From NCBI GenBank assembly GCA_902563505.1, contig CACEXK010000012.1, positions 1 through 38,394 of the forward strand: a stretch of DNA of 38,394 nucleotides, written 5' to 3'. This document shows positions 20,474 through 32,040 of this stretch, in pieces. Within the stretch, counting starts at the first letter, position 1, and each line of letters begins with the position of its first letter. Under the pieces are notes generated by a model. The model was not told the origin of the DNA, did no database searches, and saw nothing but the letters and a program-made list of their open reading frames with translations. The position numbers and the translations under genes are program-made. This DNA comes from an uncultured Alphaproteobacteria bacterium (GTDB lineage Bacteria > Pseudomonadota > Alphaproteobacteria > Methylaequorales > Methylaequoraceae).

Positions 20474-21978
20474 TTTATTAATGCTATTCCATTCATCTCT
20501 TCTGGTTTATCTATTCCAAAAATCTTTAATACTGTCGGAGCAATGTCAGCTAATTTTCCATTTTGTTGGATGAAGTTTACATCTGAACAAACAATAAATG
20601 GAACATTATTTATTGTGTGAGTCGTGCAGGGTAATTTTTTTTCTTCATCAAACATTTTATCTGCATTTCCGTGATCAGATGTAACAATTAGGATATAATC
20701 TTGTTTAATTGACTCCTCGAGTATTTTACCAAGACATAGATCTACTGTTTCAACAGCCTTCACAGTTGCTTGAAAATTACCAGAATGACCAACCATGTCT
20801 GGATTAGCAAAATTTGCAACAATAAATTCATAGTCATCATTATTCATTCTTTTTAATAACTCATCTGTTAGTTTAAATGCTGACATCTCTGGTTTCTTGT
20901 CATAAGTTTCAATTCTTGGTGACGGAATTAAAACTCTATCTTCCTTATTAAAATTTTCTTCGTTACCTCCGTTAAAAAAATAAGTAACATGAGCATATTT
21001 TTCAGTTTCAGCAATTCTAAGTTGCTTAATTTTTTCATTAGACAGTGTTTCACCAAGATTATTTTTAATTTTTTGTGTTTCGATTATTGGAGTTAAAGTT
21101 TTTCTCAATCTTTTAGAATATTCAACCATACTTAAAGGTTTGAAAAAATTAGCAGTCTTCTTTCTATCAAAAAAATCAAATTTATCATCGAATATTGAAC
21201 TTAGAAGCTCCCTAACTCTATCAGCTCTGAAATTTGTAATAAAGAAACCATCTCCATCTTCAACTCCTGAATAGTTTGAAAAATTTATAGGTTTAAAAAA
21301 TTCATCAGTAATATTTTTTCTATAACTATCTTCAATTGCTTTAATTGGATCAATATTTTTTTTCAATGATCCCTCAATTATAGCTTTATATGCCAAATTT
21401 ACTCTATCCCAACGATTGTCTCTATCCATTGCAAAAAATCTTCCCGAGATACTTGCTATCTCAACATTATTCATGTTATTTAACATTTTTTTGAGTTTTT
21501 TAATATTTTCTAATCCTGATATAGGTGAGCTATCACGACCATCAAGAAAACAATGTATTAGAACTTTATTTTTTTTTGTTTTTAGAATTCTTATCATTTC
21601 AAACAGATGATCTTGATGACCATGAACCCCCCCATCTGATAGTAGTCCTAACAGATGAATTCTTTTTGTATTATCAATTACATTCTTGATATTTTTATTT
21701 TTTTTAAAATTATCATTTTTAAAATACTCTGAAATCCTCAAAATATCTTGAAGTATAATTCTTCCGGCACCTATATTCATATGACCAACCTCAGAGTTTC
21801 CAAATTGGCCATCAGGCAACCCAACACCTTTCTCCGATGCTTCTAATCTAATAAATCCATATTTTTTTGTTATTAAATCGAAGTTCTTTTTTTTTGCACA
21901 ATGTATAGCATTATACTTTGTGTTTTCTCCTAAACCCCAGCCATCTAAAATGCAAAGTAAAACTTTTTTTTTTTTCAT
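20470..21978 (-). CDS. gpmI: 2,3-bisphosphoglycerate-independent phosphoglycerate mutase
   Basis: Manganese enzyme interconverting 3- and 2-phosphoglycerate. The 502 residues start with LLCILDGWGLG (metal Asp12) and the phospho-acceptor Ser62 in GNSEVGHMNIGAGR. Later metal motifs include FANPDMVGHSGNF and VTSDHGNADKM, with HT at the C-terminal side. It sits at the conserved alphaproteobacterial rlmH-gpmI-envC-ctpA position. Lysine-rich surface segments reflect the AT bias. Confidence 0.97.
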   Translation of the reverse strand: MKKKKVLLCILDGWGLGENTKYNAIHCAKKKNFDLITKKYGFIRLEASEKGVGLPDGQFGNSEVGHMNIGAGRIILQDILRISEYFKNDNFKKNKNIKNVIDNTKRIHLLGLLSDGGVHGHQDHLFEMIRILKTKKNKVLIHCFLDGRDSSPISGLENIKKLKKMLNNMNNVEIASISGRFFAMDRDNRWDRVNLAYKAIIEGSLKKNIDPIKAIEDSYRKNITDEFFKPINFSNYSGVEDGDGFFITNFRADRVRELLSSIFDDKFDFFDRKKTANFFKPLSMVEYSKRLRKTLTPIIETQKIKNNLGETLSNEKIKQLRIAETEKYAHVTYFFNGGNEENFNKEDRVLIPSPRIETYDKKPEMSAFKLTDELLKRMNNDDYEFIVANFANPDMVGHSGNFQATVKAVETVDLCLGKILEESIKQDYILIVTSDHGNADKMFDEEKKLPCTTHTINNVPFIVCSDVNFIQQNGKLADIAPTVLKIFGIDKPEEMNGIALIK

Positions 21979-21984
21979 AAACTT

Positions 21985-22437
21985 TTACTTGTGATACGAA
22001 GTGCCTCTAATGATTTCTTGGGCTCTATAAATCTGTTCTATCAACATTATTCTTACCATCAGATGTGGCCATGTCTGGTTTCCAAAAGAAAATACATTTT
22101 TTTTTTCTTTAAAAAAATTATCTAAACCAAGATCACCACCAATAATAAAACTTATTTTTTTTTTTCCATTATTTAACTCCTTGTTCATAAACTCTGCAAA
22201 CTGTCTACTTGAAATTTTTCGTCCAGATTTGTCTAGGGTAACTAAACAGCCCGTATCTTTTAAGTGTTTTGTGATGTCTTGCTTTTCGAGTAATATTTTT
22301 TTTTTTTTATCAAAGTTATGTAACTTTAACTCAATTAAATTTATTTTTAAACTTATTCTTCTTTTATAGTAATCAAATATCTTAAAATATGGAGGTTTTT
22401 CTTTAAATTTTCCTGGGGAAATAATATCAATACGCAT
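21985..22437 (-). CDS. rlmH: 23S rRNA pseudouridine-1915 N3-methyltransferase RlmH
   Basis: SPOUT-fold methyltransferase that modifies pseudouridine 1915 in helix 69. The 150 residues from the ATG at 22437 include FIIGGDLGLDN (SAM-binding knot), FGNQTWPHLMVRIMLIEQIY and the C-terminal RGTSYHK. The start at 22437 gives the usual short N-terminus (MRIDIISPGKFKE) one base after the rsfS stop. A TTG three codons upstream is possible but overlaps rsfS. Confidence 0.95.
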   Translation of the reverse strand: MRIDIISPGKFKEKPPYFKIFDYYKRRISLKINLIELKLHNFDKKKKILLEKQDITKHLKDTGCLVTLDKSGRKISSRQFAEFMNKELNNGKKKISFIIGGDLGLDNFFKEKKNVFSFGNQTWPHLMVRIMLIEQIYRAQEIIRGTSYHK

Positions 22438-22438
22438 T

Positions 22439-22792
22439 TTAACCAAAACTCATTTTTTCATCTTCAATCCCATCCTGCCAAATTTTTTCTAGATCATAAT
22501 GCTTTCTTGTTTCAGGTTTAAACAAATTTAAAATAATGTCCCCAAAATCTAGTATTACCCAATCCGTTGTTTTTAGGCCCTCAATTGCAATTAACTCCCT
22601 TTTATTATTTTTCATCACCTTTGAGGCTATTGCATTAATATGTCTAGATGAACTTCCACTAGCTACAATGAAATAATCAGCTAACGCACTTCTATTTTGT
22701 ATATTTATTACTACAACTTTTATAGCTTTTAACTCATCAAGTTGTTTAAGAATTTTATCTAATAATTCTCTGATATTAGTTTCCCTTTTCAT
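22439..22792 (-). CDS. rsfS: Ribosomal silencing factor RsfS
   Basis: Binds ribosomal protein uL14 and blocks subunit joining when nutrients are scarce. The 117 residues contain KAIKVVVINIQNRSALADYF, VASGSSSRHINAIA and DWVILDFGDIILNLF, the three conserved RsfS blocks. The N-terminal 17 nt overlap nadD, and rlmH follows immediately; nadD-rsfS-rlmH is a widespread operon. Confidence 0.96.
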   Translation of the reverse strand: MKRETNIRELLDKILKQLDELKAIKVVVINIQNRSALADYFIVASGSSSRHINAIASKVMKNNKRELIAIEGLKTTDWVILDFGDIILNLFKPETRKHYDLEKIWQDGIEDEKMSFG

Positions 22793-23363
22793 CTATCTCT
22801 AATCTTTTTTTAGTTGAAGACTCAGGATTAGTTAGTCCATTTAGAAAAACCCAAACCGGTGGAGGCATGAATTTTAACTTATCTGACAATTTTGTTTTAA
22901 TCCTTTTATTTTTAAAAAAGCCAATTACTCTACTCTTTGATATATTTAGAGAGTAAAATGGTCGATCAAAAATTGCAATTGGAATATTACAAAAAATTTT
23001 TCTCCAATTCTTCCATAAATGAAAATTTTCTAGCCCATCAACACCCATCAACCAAATAAATTTAACTTTCGGAAATCTTTGTTTTAAATGATCCAATATA
23101 TCTACAGTATAAATAGTCTTATTTTCCTCTTTTATTCTTATCACTTTTATCGTTCTTGATTTTGGAAAAAATTCTGCTTTTTTTTGTCTCGAAGAAAAAT
23201 CACTATGAGTTTTTTTTAGTGGATTTCTTAATGTTACAACCCACCATATTTCATCTAATCCTAATCTGATTAAAGCAAATTTACTAATAAAAAAATGCCC
23301 CGCATGCGGAGGATCAAATGTTCCGCCTAATATGCCAATATATTTTTTTTTTGAGATAATCAA
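22776..23363 (-). CDS. nadD: Nicotinate-nucleotide adenylyltransferase NadD
   Basis: Adenylates nicotinate mononucleotide, downstream of NadC (4822-5679). The 195 residues hold GGTFDPPHAGH (13-23) with the HxGH nucleotidyltransferase motif (H20, H23), and a late ESSTKKR matching the ISSTxIR motif. The start is TTG at 23363, giving the expected short lead-in to the first strand; it lies 2 nt after proA. Confidence 0.94.
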   Translation of the reverse strand: MIISKKKYIGILGGTFDPPHAGHFFISKFALIRLGLDEIWWVVTLRNPLKKTHSDFSSRQKKAEFFPKSRTIKVIRIKEENKTIYTVDILDHLKQRFPKVKFIWLMGVDGLENFHLWKNWRKIFCNIPIAIFDRPFYSLNISKSRVIGFFKNKRIKTKLSDKLKFMPPPVWVFLNGLTNPESSTKKRLEIDEKGN

Positions 23364-23365
23364 TT

Positions 23366-24627
23366 TTATGGTCTAATTTGGCCTGATCCTATGACCTTAT
23401 ATTTAAAACTTGTTAATTGAGCTACCCCGACCGGACCCCTTGCGTGAACTTTAGATGTTGAAATCCCGATTTCGGCTCCCATTCCAAACTCCCCGCCATC
23501 TGCGAATTGAGTTGATGTATTGTGCATAACAATTCCACTATCAACATTATCAAGAAAATATCTGACAGCGTTCTTATCCTCAGATAAGATTGCGTCAGTA
23601 TGACCAGATCCATAAAAATTTATGTGACTAACCGCTTCTTCAACACCAGCCAAAATTGTTTTGATTGAAACTGTTTTATCTAAGTACTCTGTATGCCAAT
23701 CCTCATCATTAGCAAGTTTAATCGATTCATCAACTTTTCTAATTTCTTTGTCACCCCTGACTTCACAGTTATGTTTTTTTAATGACAATAAAATTTTAGG
23801 TAAATGCGAGCTAATTATTTCCTTATCAATTAAAATTGTTTCAGTTGCACCACATATTCCTGGTCTTCTCATTTTTGCATTTACTGTAACCTTTTCAGAT
23901 AAATCTGGGTCAGAGGACTTTTCAATGTATGTATGACAAATACCATCAAGATGTCTTATCACATGTATCTTACTATCATTTATTACTCTTTCTATTAATG
24001 ATCTCCCACCTCTTGGGATTATTACATCAATATATTTATCCATTTTTAACATATAGCCAACAGCTGACCTATCTTTGGTTGGAATATTCTGTAATGCTCC
24101 TTCGGGTATTTTATATTTTTTAAGTGTTTCATTAATTATCTTTATAATCATTGATGAGGAATTAAAACTCTCACTACCACCTCTTAATATTAAAGCATTC
24201 CCAGATTTTAGACAAAGTCCAGCTGCGTCTGCTGCAACATTAGGTCTAGATTCATATATCACACCAATAACACCTAATGGAATTGAGACCTTTTCTATAT
24301 TTAAGCCATTAGGTCTTGACCATTTATCAATAATTTTTCCAATTGGGTCATCTAATTTAGAAATATCAACCAACCCTTCACAAATTGCATCAACTCTTTT
24401 ACTATCTAAAACCAACCTATCTAGGGTTGCAGATGTAAGTTTAGCTTTGTTTTCATTAATATCTTTTTGATTTTCAATAATTATCTTTTTCTTATTCTTC
24501 ATTAAATTTTCAGCTGCTGAACAAATAATTTCATTCTTTAAATTTGTTTCTAATGTAGAAACTTTTCGAGAAGCTTCTTTTGCTTTAATTCCAATTTTAA
24601 GAATATCATTTTCACTAATTTGATTCA

Positions 24628-24628
<1 letters not shown>
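23366..24628 (-). CDS. proA: Glutamate-5-semialdehyde dehydrogenase (gamma-glutamyl phosphate reductase)
   Basis: Reduces gamma-glutamyl phosphate to glutamate semialdehyde in proline synthesis. The 420 residues show PLGVIGVIYESRPNV, the nucleotide-binding LILRGGSE, the catalytic Cys in RPGICGATET, and the C-terminal block HARGPVGVAQLTSFKY. The start codon overlaps the proB stop by 1 nt (TAATG). Confidence 0.97.
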
Positions 24629-27011
<2,383 letters not shown>

Positions 27012-27036
27012 TTACATCCTCTTTATTTTTTTTTTT

Positions 27037-27411
27037 TTATATCGGATCTACAATATCTTTATTTTCACTTTTTGTAGTTGTCTTTTTATTTGAACTTAAA
27101 TTCAAACTCTTAATTTTTATCAGTGTCAAGTCTTGTCTGTGACCAATTTTTCTTCTGTAGTTATGTCTTCTTTTCTTTTTGAAAACTATAATTTTTTTAT
27201 CTCGAATTTGTTCGATAACTTTGGCTTTAATAGAAACTCCATTTACATATGGAGTTCCAATTCGTAGACCTGTCGAATCACTATTGATAAATAAAATTTT
27301 CTCAAAATTTATATCATCATCTTTTTTTAACTTTTCGACTCTTGGAATCTTAAGTATATCACCCTCTGAAACTTTATATTGCTTATCTTTAAATTCGAAA
27401 ACTACAAACAT
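27037..27411 (-). CDS. rplU: 50S ribosomal protein L21
   Basis: bL21, a structural large-subunit protein. The 124 residues have the family core (FKDKQYKVSEGDILKIPRVE, KIIVFKKKRRHNYRRKIGHRQ) plus a basic, lysine- and threonine-rich tail of about 22 residues beyond the typical 103. It is the first gene of a 12-gene run ending at rppH. An AAGGG motif precedes the ATG. Confidence 0.97.
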   Translation of the reverse strand: MFVVFEFKDKQYKVSEGDILKIPRVEKLKKDDDINFEKILFINSDSTGLRIGTPYVNGVSIKAKVIEQIRDKKIIVFKKKRRHNYRRKIGHRQDLTLIKIKSLNLSSNKKTTTKSENKDIVDPI

Positions 27412-27435
27412 AAATATTACCCTTGTTTTCGTTGT

Positions 27436-27463
27436 TTTATACTATTTCACAAAAAATTATCAA
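27436..27463 (-). promoter_or_regulatory. Candidate sigma70-type promoter for the rplU operon
   Basis: On the minus strand TTGATA (27463-27458) is followed after 16 nt by TATAAA (27441-27436). The implied start near 27428 leaves a leader of about 17 nt before the rplU ATG. No other strong promoter is visible within the run down to rppH, so it may serve the whole unit. Confidence 0.55.
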
Positions 27464-27524
27464 ATATTTTTTTTTAAATTTTAAACTTTTAAGAAAAATT
27501 TCTGTGTAATAATGTCAATTTTTA

Positions 27525-27533
27525 TGCTATTTA
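27525..27533 (+). promoter_or_regulatory. Candidate extended -10 element for the thiolase gene
   Basis: TGCTATTTA forms an extended -10 in the 148-bp rplU/thiolase gap; no good -35 lies upstream. The eight bases TTATGCTA also occur at the atp promoter (12907-12914). No Shine-Dalgarno is seen before the thiolase ATG at 27560. Confidence 0.3.
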
Positions 27534-27559
27534 TCCTTAAATTTAATTAAATATTATAA

Positions 27560-28735
27560 ATGACTGATATTGTAATAACCTCAGCTAAAAGAACTCCTAT
27601 AGGAAAATTCATGGGTTCATTGTCTGATTTCTCTGCTCCAGAACTTGGCAAAATTTCTATTGATGCAATATTCCAAGATGTTGAGATAGATAAAACGCTA
27701 ATTGATGAAGTGATAATGGGCCAAGTATTAACTGGTGGTTCAGGGCAAAATCCTGCTAGACAATCGCAGATGTTATCAAAAATTCCGCAAGAAAAAAGTG
27801 CAATGACAATTAATCAGGTATGCGGATCAGGTTTACGTGCTGTAGCAGTTGGTGCTCAATCAATTCTTACAAATCAATCATCAATAATCATAGCTGGAGG
27901 ACAAGAATCGATGAGCAATGCTCACCATACAATTAATATTCGTAACGGGCTAAAAATGGGCGATGGAAAAATAAAAGATAGTATGATCATTGACGGGCTT
28001 TGGTGTGCAATGAATGACTACCATATGGGTACAACAGCGGAAAATATTGCTGAAAAATTTGGAATTTCAAAAGATGAGCAAGATCAATTTGCCACAAATT
28101 CACAGAATAAAGCAGAAAATGCCCAAAAGAATAATCATTTTACTAATGAAATTGTTCCAGTGACAATAAAAATAAAAAAAGAAGAAGTTAATTTTGCTGA
28201 TGATGAGTTTCCTAGACATGGAAGTACAATTGAAAAAATCAGTTCTCTAAAACCTGTTTTTAAAAAAGATGGAACTGTGACTGCAGGAAATGCATCTGGT
28301 TTAAATGATGGTGCAGCAGTAGTTTTGCTGATGAAAGAAAAAAAAGCAGAAGAACTTGGAATCAAACCTATAGCAAGGATTGTTTCATGGGCAACTGTCG
28401 GTGTAGATCCATCAATCATGGGAATTGGTCCTGTACCCGCAGTAAAAAAAGCACTTGAGGTAGCAAACTGGAAACTTGAAGATCTTGATCTAATTGAGGC
28501 CAACGAAGCTTTTGCAGCACAATCTCTGGCTGTAACAAAAGAAATTGGATGGGATGTTGAAAAGGTGAATGTAAATGGTGGAGCAATTGCCTTAGGACAT
28601 CCAATCGGAGCTTCAGGTAGTAGAATTCTTGTTTCATTAATTAATGAACTACATAGAGCCAATAAGAATAAAGGAATAGCAACCCTATGCATCGGAGGGG
28701 GTCAAGGAGTTGCAATGTGTGTGGAAAGGATTTAA
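27560..28735 (+). CDS. phaA: Acetyl-CoA C-acetyltransferase (thiolase)
   Basis: Biosynthetic-type thiolase joining two acetyl-CoA to acetoacetyl-CoA. The 391 residues contain the acyl-accepting Cys88 in NQVCGSG, His347 in GGAIALGHPIGASG and Cys377 in TLCIGGGQG. The next gene, a PhaB-like reductase 2 nt downstream, points to formation of 3-hydroxybutyryl-CoA. No PHA synthase (phaC) or phasin is near, so the end product is uncertain; a role in fatty-acid or ketone-body metabolism is an alternative. Confidence 0.93.
   Translation: MTDIVITSAKRTPIGKFMGSLSDFSAPELGKISIDAIFQDVEIDKTLIDEVIMGQVLTGGSGQNPARQSQMLSKIPQEKSAMTINQVCGSGLRAVAVGAQSILTNQSSIIIAGGQESMSNAHHTINIRNGLKMGDGKIKDSMIIDGLWCAMNDYHMGTTAENIAEKFGISKDEQDQFATNSQNKAENAQKNNHFTNEIVPVTIKIKKEEVNFADDEFPRHGSTIEKISSLKPVFKKDGTVTAGNASGLNDGAAVVLLMKEKKAEELGIKPIARIVSWATVGVDPSIMGIGPVPAVKKALEVANWKLEDLDLIEANEAFAAQSLAVTKEIGWDVEKVNVNGGAIALGHPIGASGSRILVSLINELHRANKNKGIATLCIGGGQGVAMCVERI
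28726..28730 (+). promoter_or_regulatory. Ribosome binding site AAGGA for the reductase gene
   Basis: AAGGA within the end of the thiolase gene is 7 nt before the ATG at 28738, which fixes that start over the upstream reading at 28687. Confidence 0.8.
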
Positions 28736-28737
28736 AA

Positions 28738-29460
28738 ATGCAAAAAGTAGCATTAGTTACAGGAGGAACTCGTGGAATAGGCGAAGCTATTTCAGAAAAG
28801 CTTCATAAAGATGGCTTTATTGTTATTTCTAATTATTCAAGCAATGATGAAGCTGCAGAAAAATTTTCGAAGAGAACAGGGATTGAAGTATTAAAGTGGG
28901 ATGTTAGTGATTTTGAATCCTGCAAAACAGGAATAAATCAGATTTATGAAAAACACCAAAAAATTGATGTTTTAATAAATAACGCAGGAATTACTAGAGA
29001 TGCTCCTCTTCATAAAATGACTTTAGAAAATTGGAAAAAAGTTATAGATGTAAATCTTAATTCAATATTTAATATCACATCTCAAATTGTTAACAAAATG
29101 AGAGAAAATAATTTTGGGAGAATTGTTCACATCTCATCGGTAAATGGACAAAAAGGTCAGTTTGGTCAAACCAATTACTCAGCTACAAAATCAGCATTAA
29201 TTGGTTTTTCTAAATCGTTAGCTCTAGAGGGAGCTACAAAAAATATAACCTCAAATGTAATATGTCCTGGTTATATAAACACAGAAATGGTTGCAGCTAT
29301 TAGAGAAGATATACTTAAAAGTATTATCGATACAATCCCAGCTAAAAGATTGGGTGATTCTCAAGAGATAGCTGAAATGGTCTCATACTTAGTTTCAGAC
29401 AAAGCAAATTATATTAATGGCGCTTCTCTCTCAGTAAATGGCGGCTTGTGGATGGATTAG
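28738..29460 (+). CDS. phaB: Acetoacetyl-CoA reductase / 3-oxoacyl reductase (SDR family)
   Basis: NADPH-dependent short-chain dehydrogenase. The 240 residues hold TGGTRGIG (8-15), NNAGITRD (81-88) and the catalytic Ser134, Tyr147 and Lys151 (NYSATK). The length, the NNAGITRDAPLHKM block and the coupling to a thiolase favour acetoacetyl-CoA reductase (PhaB) over FabG, but the two are close relatives. Its stop is interleaved with that of gloB on the other strand (TTAG at 29457-29460). Confidence 0.88.
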   Translation: MQKVALVTGGTRGIGEAISEKLHKDGFIVISNYSSNDEAAEKFSKRTGIEVLKWDVSDFESCKTGINQIYEKHQKIDVLINNAGITRDAPLHKMTLENWKKVIDVNLNSIFNITSQIVNKMRENNFGRIVHISSVNGQKGQFGQTNYSATKSALIGFSKSLALEGATKNITSNVICPGYINTEMVAAIREDILKSIIDTIPAKRLGDSQEIAEMVSYLVSDKANYINGASLSVNGGLWMD

Positions 29461-30221
29461 AATTCGTCTTTCATTTGTCTAAGTATTTTTAGACTTTCTA
29501 CAATTGAACGATTCTTAATACCAATTTTTTCTAAGAAAATATTATTGTCAAATTTTAAGAATGGATTGAATTTCTTTTCTTCACCCAAAATTGATGGGAT
29601 AGTTGGCTTATTTTCTTCTCTTTTTTTCTTAATCTCTTCTATTTTAATTTCCAAAAACTTATTTTTTGGTTCTAATTTTTTTACAAACATTGCGTTAGAT
29701 AGAGTGTATTCATGACCACAAAATATTTTTGTTTTATCAGGCAAAGCCCTAATCTTTGAAAGTGACTTAACCATATCCTCGGGCGTACCTTCGAAAAGCC
29801 TCCCACATCCCAGTGAAAAAAGTGTGTCACCACAAAATAGAAAATCTTCATTCATAAAATAGTATGCGATGTGACCAATTGTATGGCCAGAGACTTCTAA
29901 TATTTTACATTCAGACTCACCAAGTTTAAAACAATCACCATCTTTCAAAAAAATATCAATTCCAGGAATTCTCTCCTTGTCGTAAAAATTACCAACTATT
30001 TTACAATTATGTTTTTTTTTTAAATCAAGATTTGCTCCAACATGATCATTATGATGATGGGTGCTCAAAATATAATCAAGATTTATTTGAAGTTTTTCTA
30101 ATAAATCATTAACAGGATCGGCAACTCCTGGATCAATGCAAGCTGATTTTCCAGTAATTCTATCAATTACCAGATATACATAGTTATCACTAAGAATTGG
30201 GATTTGATGAATTTCAAGCAT
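29457..30221 (-). CDS. gloB: Hydroxyacylglutathione hydrolase (glyoxalase II)
   Basis: Hydrolyses S-lactoylglutathione in methylglyoxal detoxification. The 254 residues show the metallo-beta-lactamase site THHHNDH (54-60; His55, His57, Asp59, His60), SGHTIGHIAYYF, LFCGDTLFSLGCGRLFEGT and CGHEYTLSNAMF, the last two being glyoxalase II signatures. It lies 21 nt downstream of metW on the same strand and probably shares the metX promoter. Confidence 0.95.
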   Translation of the reverse strand: MLEIHQIPILSDNYVYLVIDRITGKSACIDPGVADPVNDLLEKLQINLDYILSTHHHNDHVGANLDLKKKHNCKIVGNFYDKERIPGIDIFLKDGDCFKLGESECKILEVSGHTIGHIAYYFMNEDFLFCGDTLFSLGCGRLFEGTPEDMVKSLSKIRALPDKTKIFCGHEYTLSNAMFVKKLEPKNKFLEIKIEEIKKKREENKPTIPSILGEEKKFNPFLKFDNNIFLEKIGIKNRSIVESLKILRQMKDEF

Positions 30222-30242
30222 ATCTAAATAGTATTAAATATT

Positions 30243-30869
30243 TCATTTTTTTGAAACACAAAAAATTACTTGATAAGCTAAAAAATTTCTAAAAAAATTA
30301 GATGAAATCCTCATCCCATTCTCATTCAAAAAGATCACATCATTTACTTTGATATTTTTTTTTTTACAAAAATCAAAAAAATCTTTAAATGTGCATAGGT
30401 GAATATTTGGAGTGTCATACCATTCGTATGGTAACATTTTATTTTTGGGCATTTTTCCGTAAAATAGAAACTCTTTTCGGATCTTCCAAAATCCAAAATT
30501 TGGAAATGATATGATCGCACGTTTGCCGATTCTTATTAAATTTTTTAAAACTCTTTCAGGGTAAATCATAGCCTGAATAGTTTGACTTAATATTACACTT
30601 GAAAATGATTTATCAGGATACTCATCAAGTTCATAGTTTGCATCACCTTGTATTACTGATAATCCTTTTTTAAGACAAAGATTCACTCCCGATTGTTTTA
30701 TTTCAATTCCTCTGCATTCGGCATTCTTATGTTTAGAAAGATAATCAATTAATTTTCCATCACCACAGCCAACATCAAGGATTTTTTCATTTTCATTTAT
30801 TAATTTAGAAATAATCAATAGATCATTTCTTAAAATTTTTTCATATTCTATTTTTTTTAATTTGCCCAT
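30243..30869 (-). CDS. metW: Methionine biosynthesis protein MetW (SAM-dependent methyltransferase fold)
   Basis: Partner of MetX in many Proteobacteria. The 208 residues have the class I methyltransferase motif ILDVGCGDG (about 31-39), the acidic residue ending the second strand in CRGIEIKQ, and the MetW-type [17 protein letters not shown] block. Its start overlaps metX by 29 nt, so the two are probably co-translated. MetW is thought to support MetX activity; its own methyl acceptor is not known. Confidence 0.94.
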   Translation of the reverse strand: MGKLKKIEYEKILRNDLLIISKLINENEKILDVGCGDGKLIDYLSKHKNAECRGIEIKQSGVNLCLKKGLSVIQGDANYELDEYPDKSFSSVILSQTIQAMIYPERVLKNLIRIGKRAIISFPNFGFWKIRKEFLFYGKMPKNKMLPYEWYDTPNIHLCTFKDFFDFCKKKNIKVNDVIFLNENGMRISSNFFRNFLAYQVIFCVSKK

Positions 30870-31959
30870 ACAAAAAACCTCTTAAAGTTGAATGGAATTC
30901 GGGATCATCCAATAAGAATGCATCGTGGCCTTTATCTGTTTTAATTTCAACAAAACTTACCTTAGCATCAGATTTATTTAATGATTTAATAATTGTTTTT
31001 GTCTCAGATGTTGGAAAAAGCCAATCAGAAGTAAAGGTAAAAAAACAAAACTTTAATTTACTATCCTTCAATGACTCAGACAAACCTCCTTTTTTTTGAG
31101 AAAGATCAAAATAATCCATAGCCTTTGTTATGTATAAATAACTATTTGCATCAAATCTCTCTACAAAAGAGATTCCTTGATGTTGCAAATAACTTTCAAT
31201 TTGAAAATCAGTTTTAAAGTCAAAAGAAAAAAATTTACTATTTTGTAAATTTCTACCAAACTTTCTTTGCAATGCTGACTCAGACAAATAAGTTATGTGG
31301 GCAATCATTCTCGCTACAGACAATCCTCTTTTTGGATATTTTTTTTTATTGTAATAATTTCCATTAAACCAATCCGGGTCAGCCATTATTGCTTGTCTTC
31401 CAATTTCATGAAATGCTATGTTCTGAGCTGAATGTCTGTATGAAGCTGCAATAGGAACTACAGAATCAACCTTGTGTGGAAAACTAACTGCCCATTCTAA
31501 AGCCTGCATTCCACCCATAGATCCACCTATTACAGCAAACAATTTATTTATTCCAAGGCTTTGAACAAGTTTCTCTTGTGCTCTAACCATGTCTCCAATT
31601 GTAATTACAGGAAAGTTCATTCCAAACACTCTATTAGTCTTTGGATTGATAGAGGATGGACCAGAGCTTCCCATACACCCTCCTAAAACATTACTACAAA
31701 TTACAAAAAAAATATTTGTATCAATAACCTTCCCAGGGCCAACAAGAACACTCCACCAACCCCTTTTATTTGTGATCGGATTCTTTTCAGTACAAAATTG
31801 ATCACCGGTTAGTGCATGACAAATAAATATTGCGTTGTTTTTCTTTTTATTTAATTTTCCATAAGTTTTAAAAGCTATCTCACAATTTACTAAATTACTT
31901 CCCGAATCTAGTTTGAGAGATTCTTTTAAAACAATTTTTTCTTCAATATTACTATTCAT
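30841..31959 (-). CDS. metX: Homoserine O-acyltransferase MetX
   Basis: Activates homoserine for methionine synthesis. The 372-residue alpha/beta-hydrolase has HALTGDQF (oxyanion region), nucleophile Ser147 in GGSMGG, and a C-terminal GHDAFL carrying the catalytic His. MetX family members differ in using acetyl-CoA or succinyl-CoA, and MetW-linked proteobacterial forms are often succinyltransferases; the choice cannot be made here. It is transcribed from the promoter laid over that of hisC, with a leader too short (about 20 nt) for a SAM riboswitch. Confidence 0.95.
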   Translation of the reverse strand: MNSNIEEKIVLKESLKLDSGSNLVNCEIAFKTYGKLNKKKNNAIFICHALTGDQFCTEKNPITNKRGWWSVLVGPGKVIDTNIFFVICSNVLGGCMGSSGPSSINPKTNRVFGMNFPVITIGDMVRAQEKLVQSLGINKLFAVIGGSMGGMQALEWAVSFPHKVDSVVPIAASYRHSAQNIAFHEIGRQAIMADPDWFNGNYYNKKKYPKRGLSVARMIAHITYLSESALQRKFGRNLQNSKFFSFDFKTDFQIESYLQHQGISFVERFDANSYLYITKAMDYFDLSQKKGGLSESLKDSKLKFCFFTFTSDWLFPTSETKTIIKSLNKSDAKVSFVEIKTDKGHDAFLLDDPEFHSTLRGFLYGQIKKNRI

Positions 31960-31970
31960 CTAAAAAATAT

Positions 31971-31998
31971 TTGACTTAAAGGGCATCATAACTATGTT
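31971..31998 (+). promoter_or_regulatory. Candidate sigma70-type promoter for hisC-tyrC
   Basis: TTGACT (31971-31976), 16-nt spacer, TATGTT (31993-31998). The implied start near 32005 gives a leader of about 36 nt. It occupies the same DNA as the metX promoter on the other strand. Confidence 0.62.
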
Positions 31999-32012
31999 GG
32001 TTTAGTAGTCAA
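31985..32012 (-). promoter_or_regulatory. Candidate sigma70-type promoter for metX-metW-gloB
   Basis: On the minus strand TTGACT (32012-32007), 16-nt spacer, TATGAT (31990-31985). The implied start near 31978 gives a leader of about 19 nt. The two -10 boxes of the opposed promoters are only 2 nt apart. Confidence 0.65.
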
Positions 32013-32040
32013 AATAATTTTATTTGATAAGATCTAAATA

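Noticed and set aside
24075-24470. 131-codon plus-strand frame inside proA
   Set aside because: Shadow of the proA coding frame; composition is serine/leucine-rich antisense sequence without motifs.
27012-27036. 13-base T run between rplU and rpmA as a terminator
   Set aside because: On the transcribed (minus) strand it is an A run, with no hairpin before it; it lies just upstream of the rpmA ribosome binding site.
27512-27550. 12-codon hydrophobic reading frame (MSIFMLFILKFN) before the thiolase gene, considered as a leader peptide
   Set aside because: No ribosome binding site, no attenuator hairpin after it, and too short to distinguish from chance.
28135-28692. 185-codon open frame on the minus strand inside the thiolase gene
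   Set aside because: Antisense shadow of a highly conserved thiolase; no family motif, no ribosome binding site.
31960-32040. Possible SAM riboswitch (SAM-II/SAM-V type) upstream of metX, suggested by the long-range inverted repeat
   Set aside because: The repeat arms are the -35 boxes of two opposed promoters, the predicted metX leader is only about 19 nt, and the SAM-II core motif is not present.
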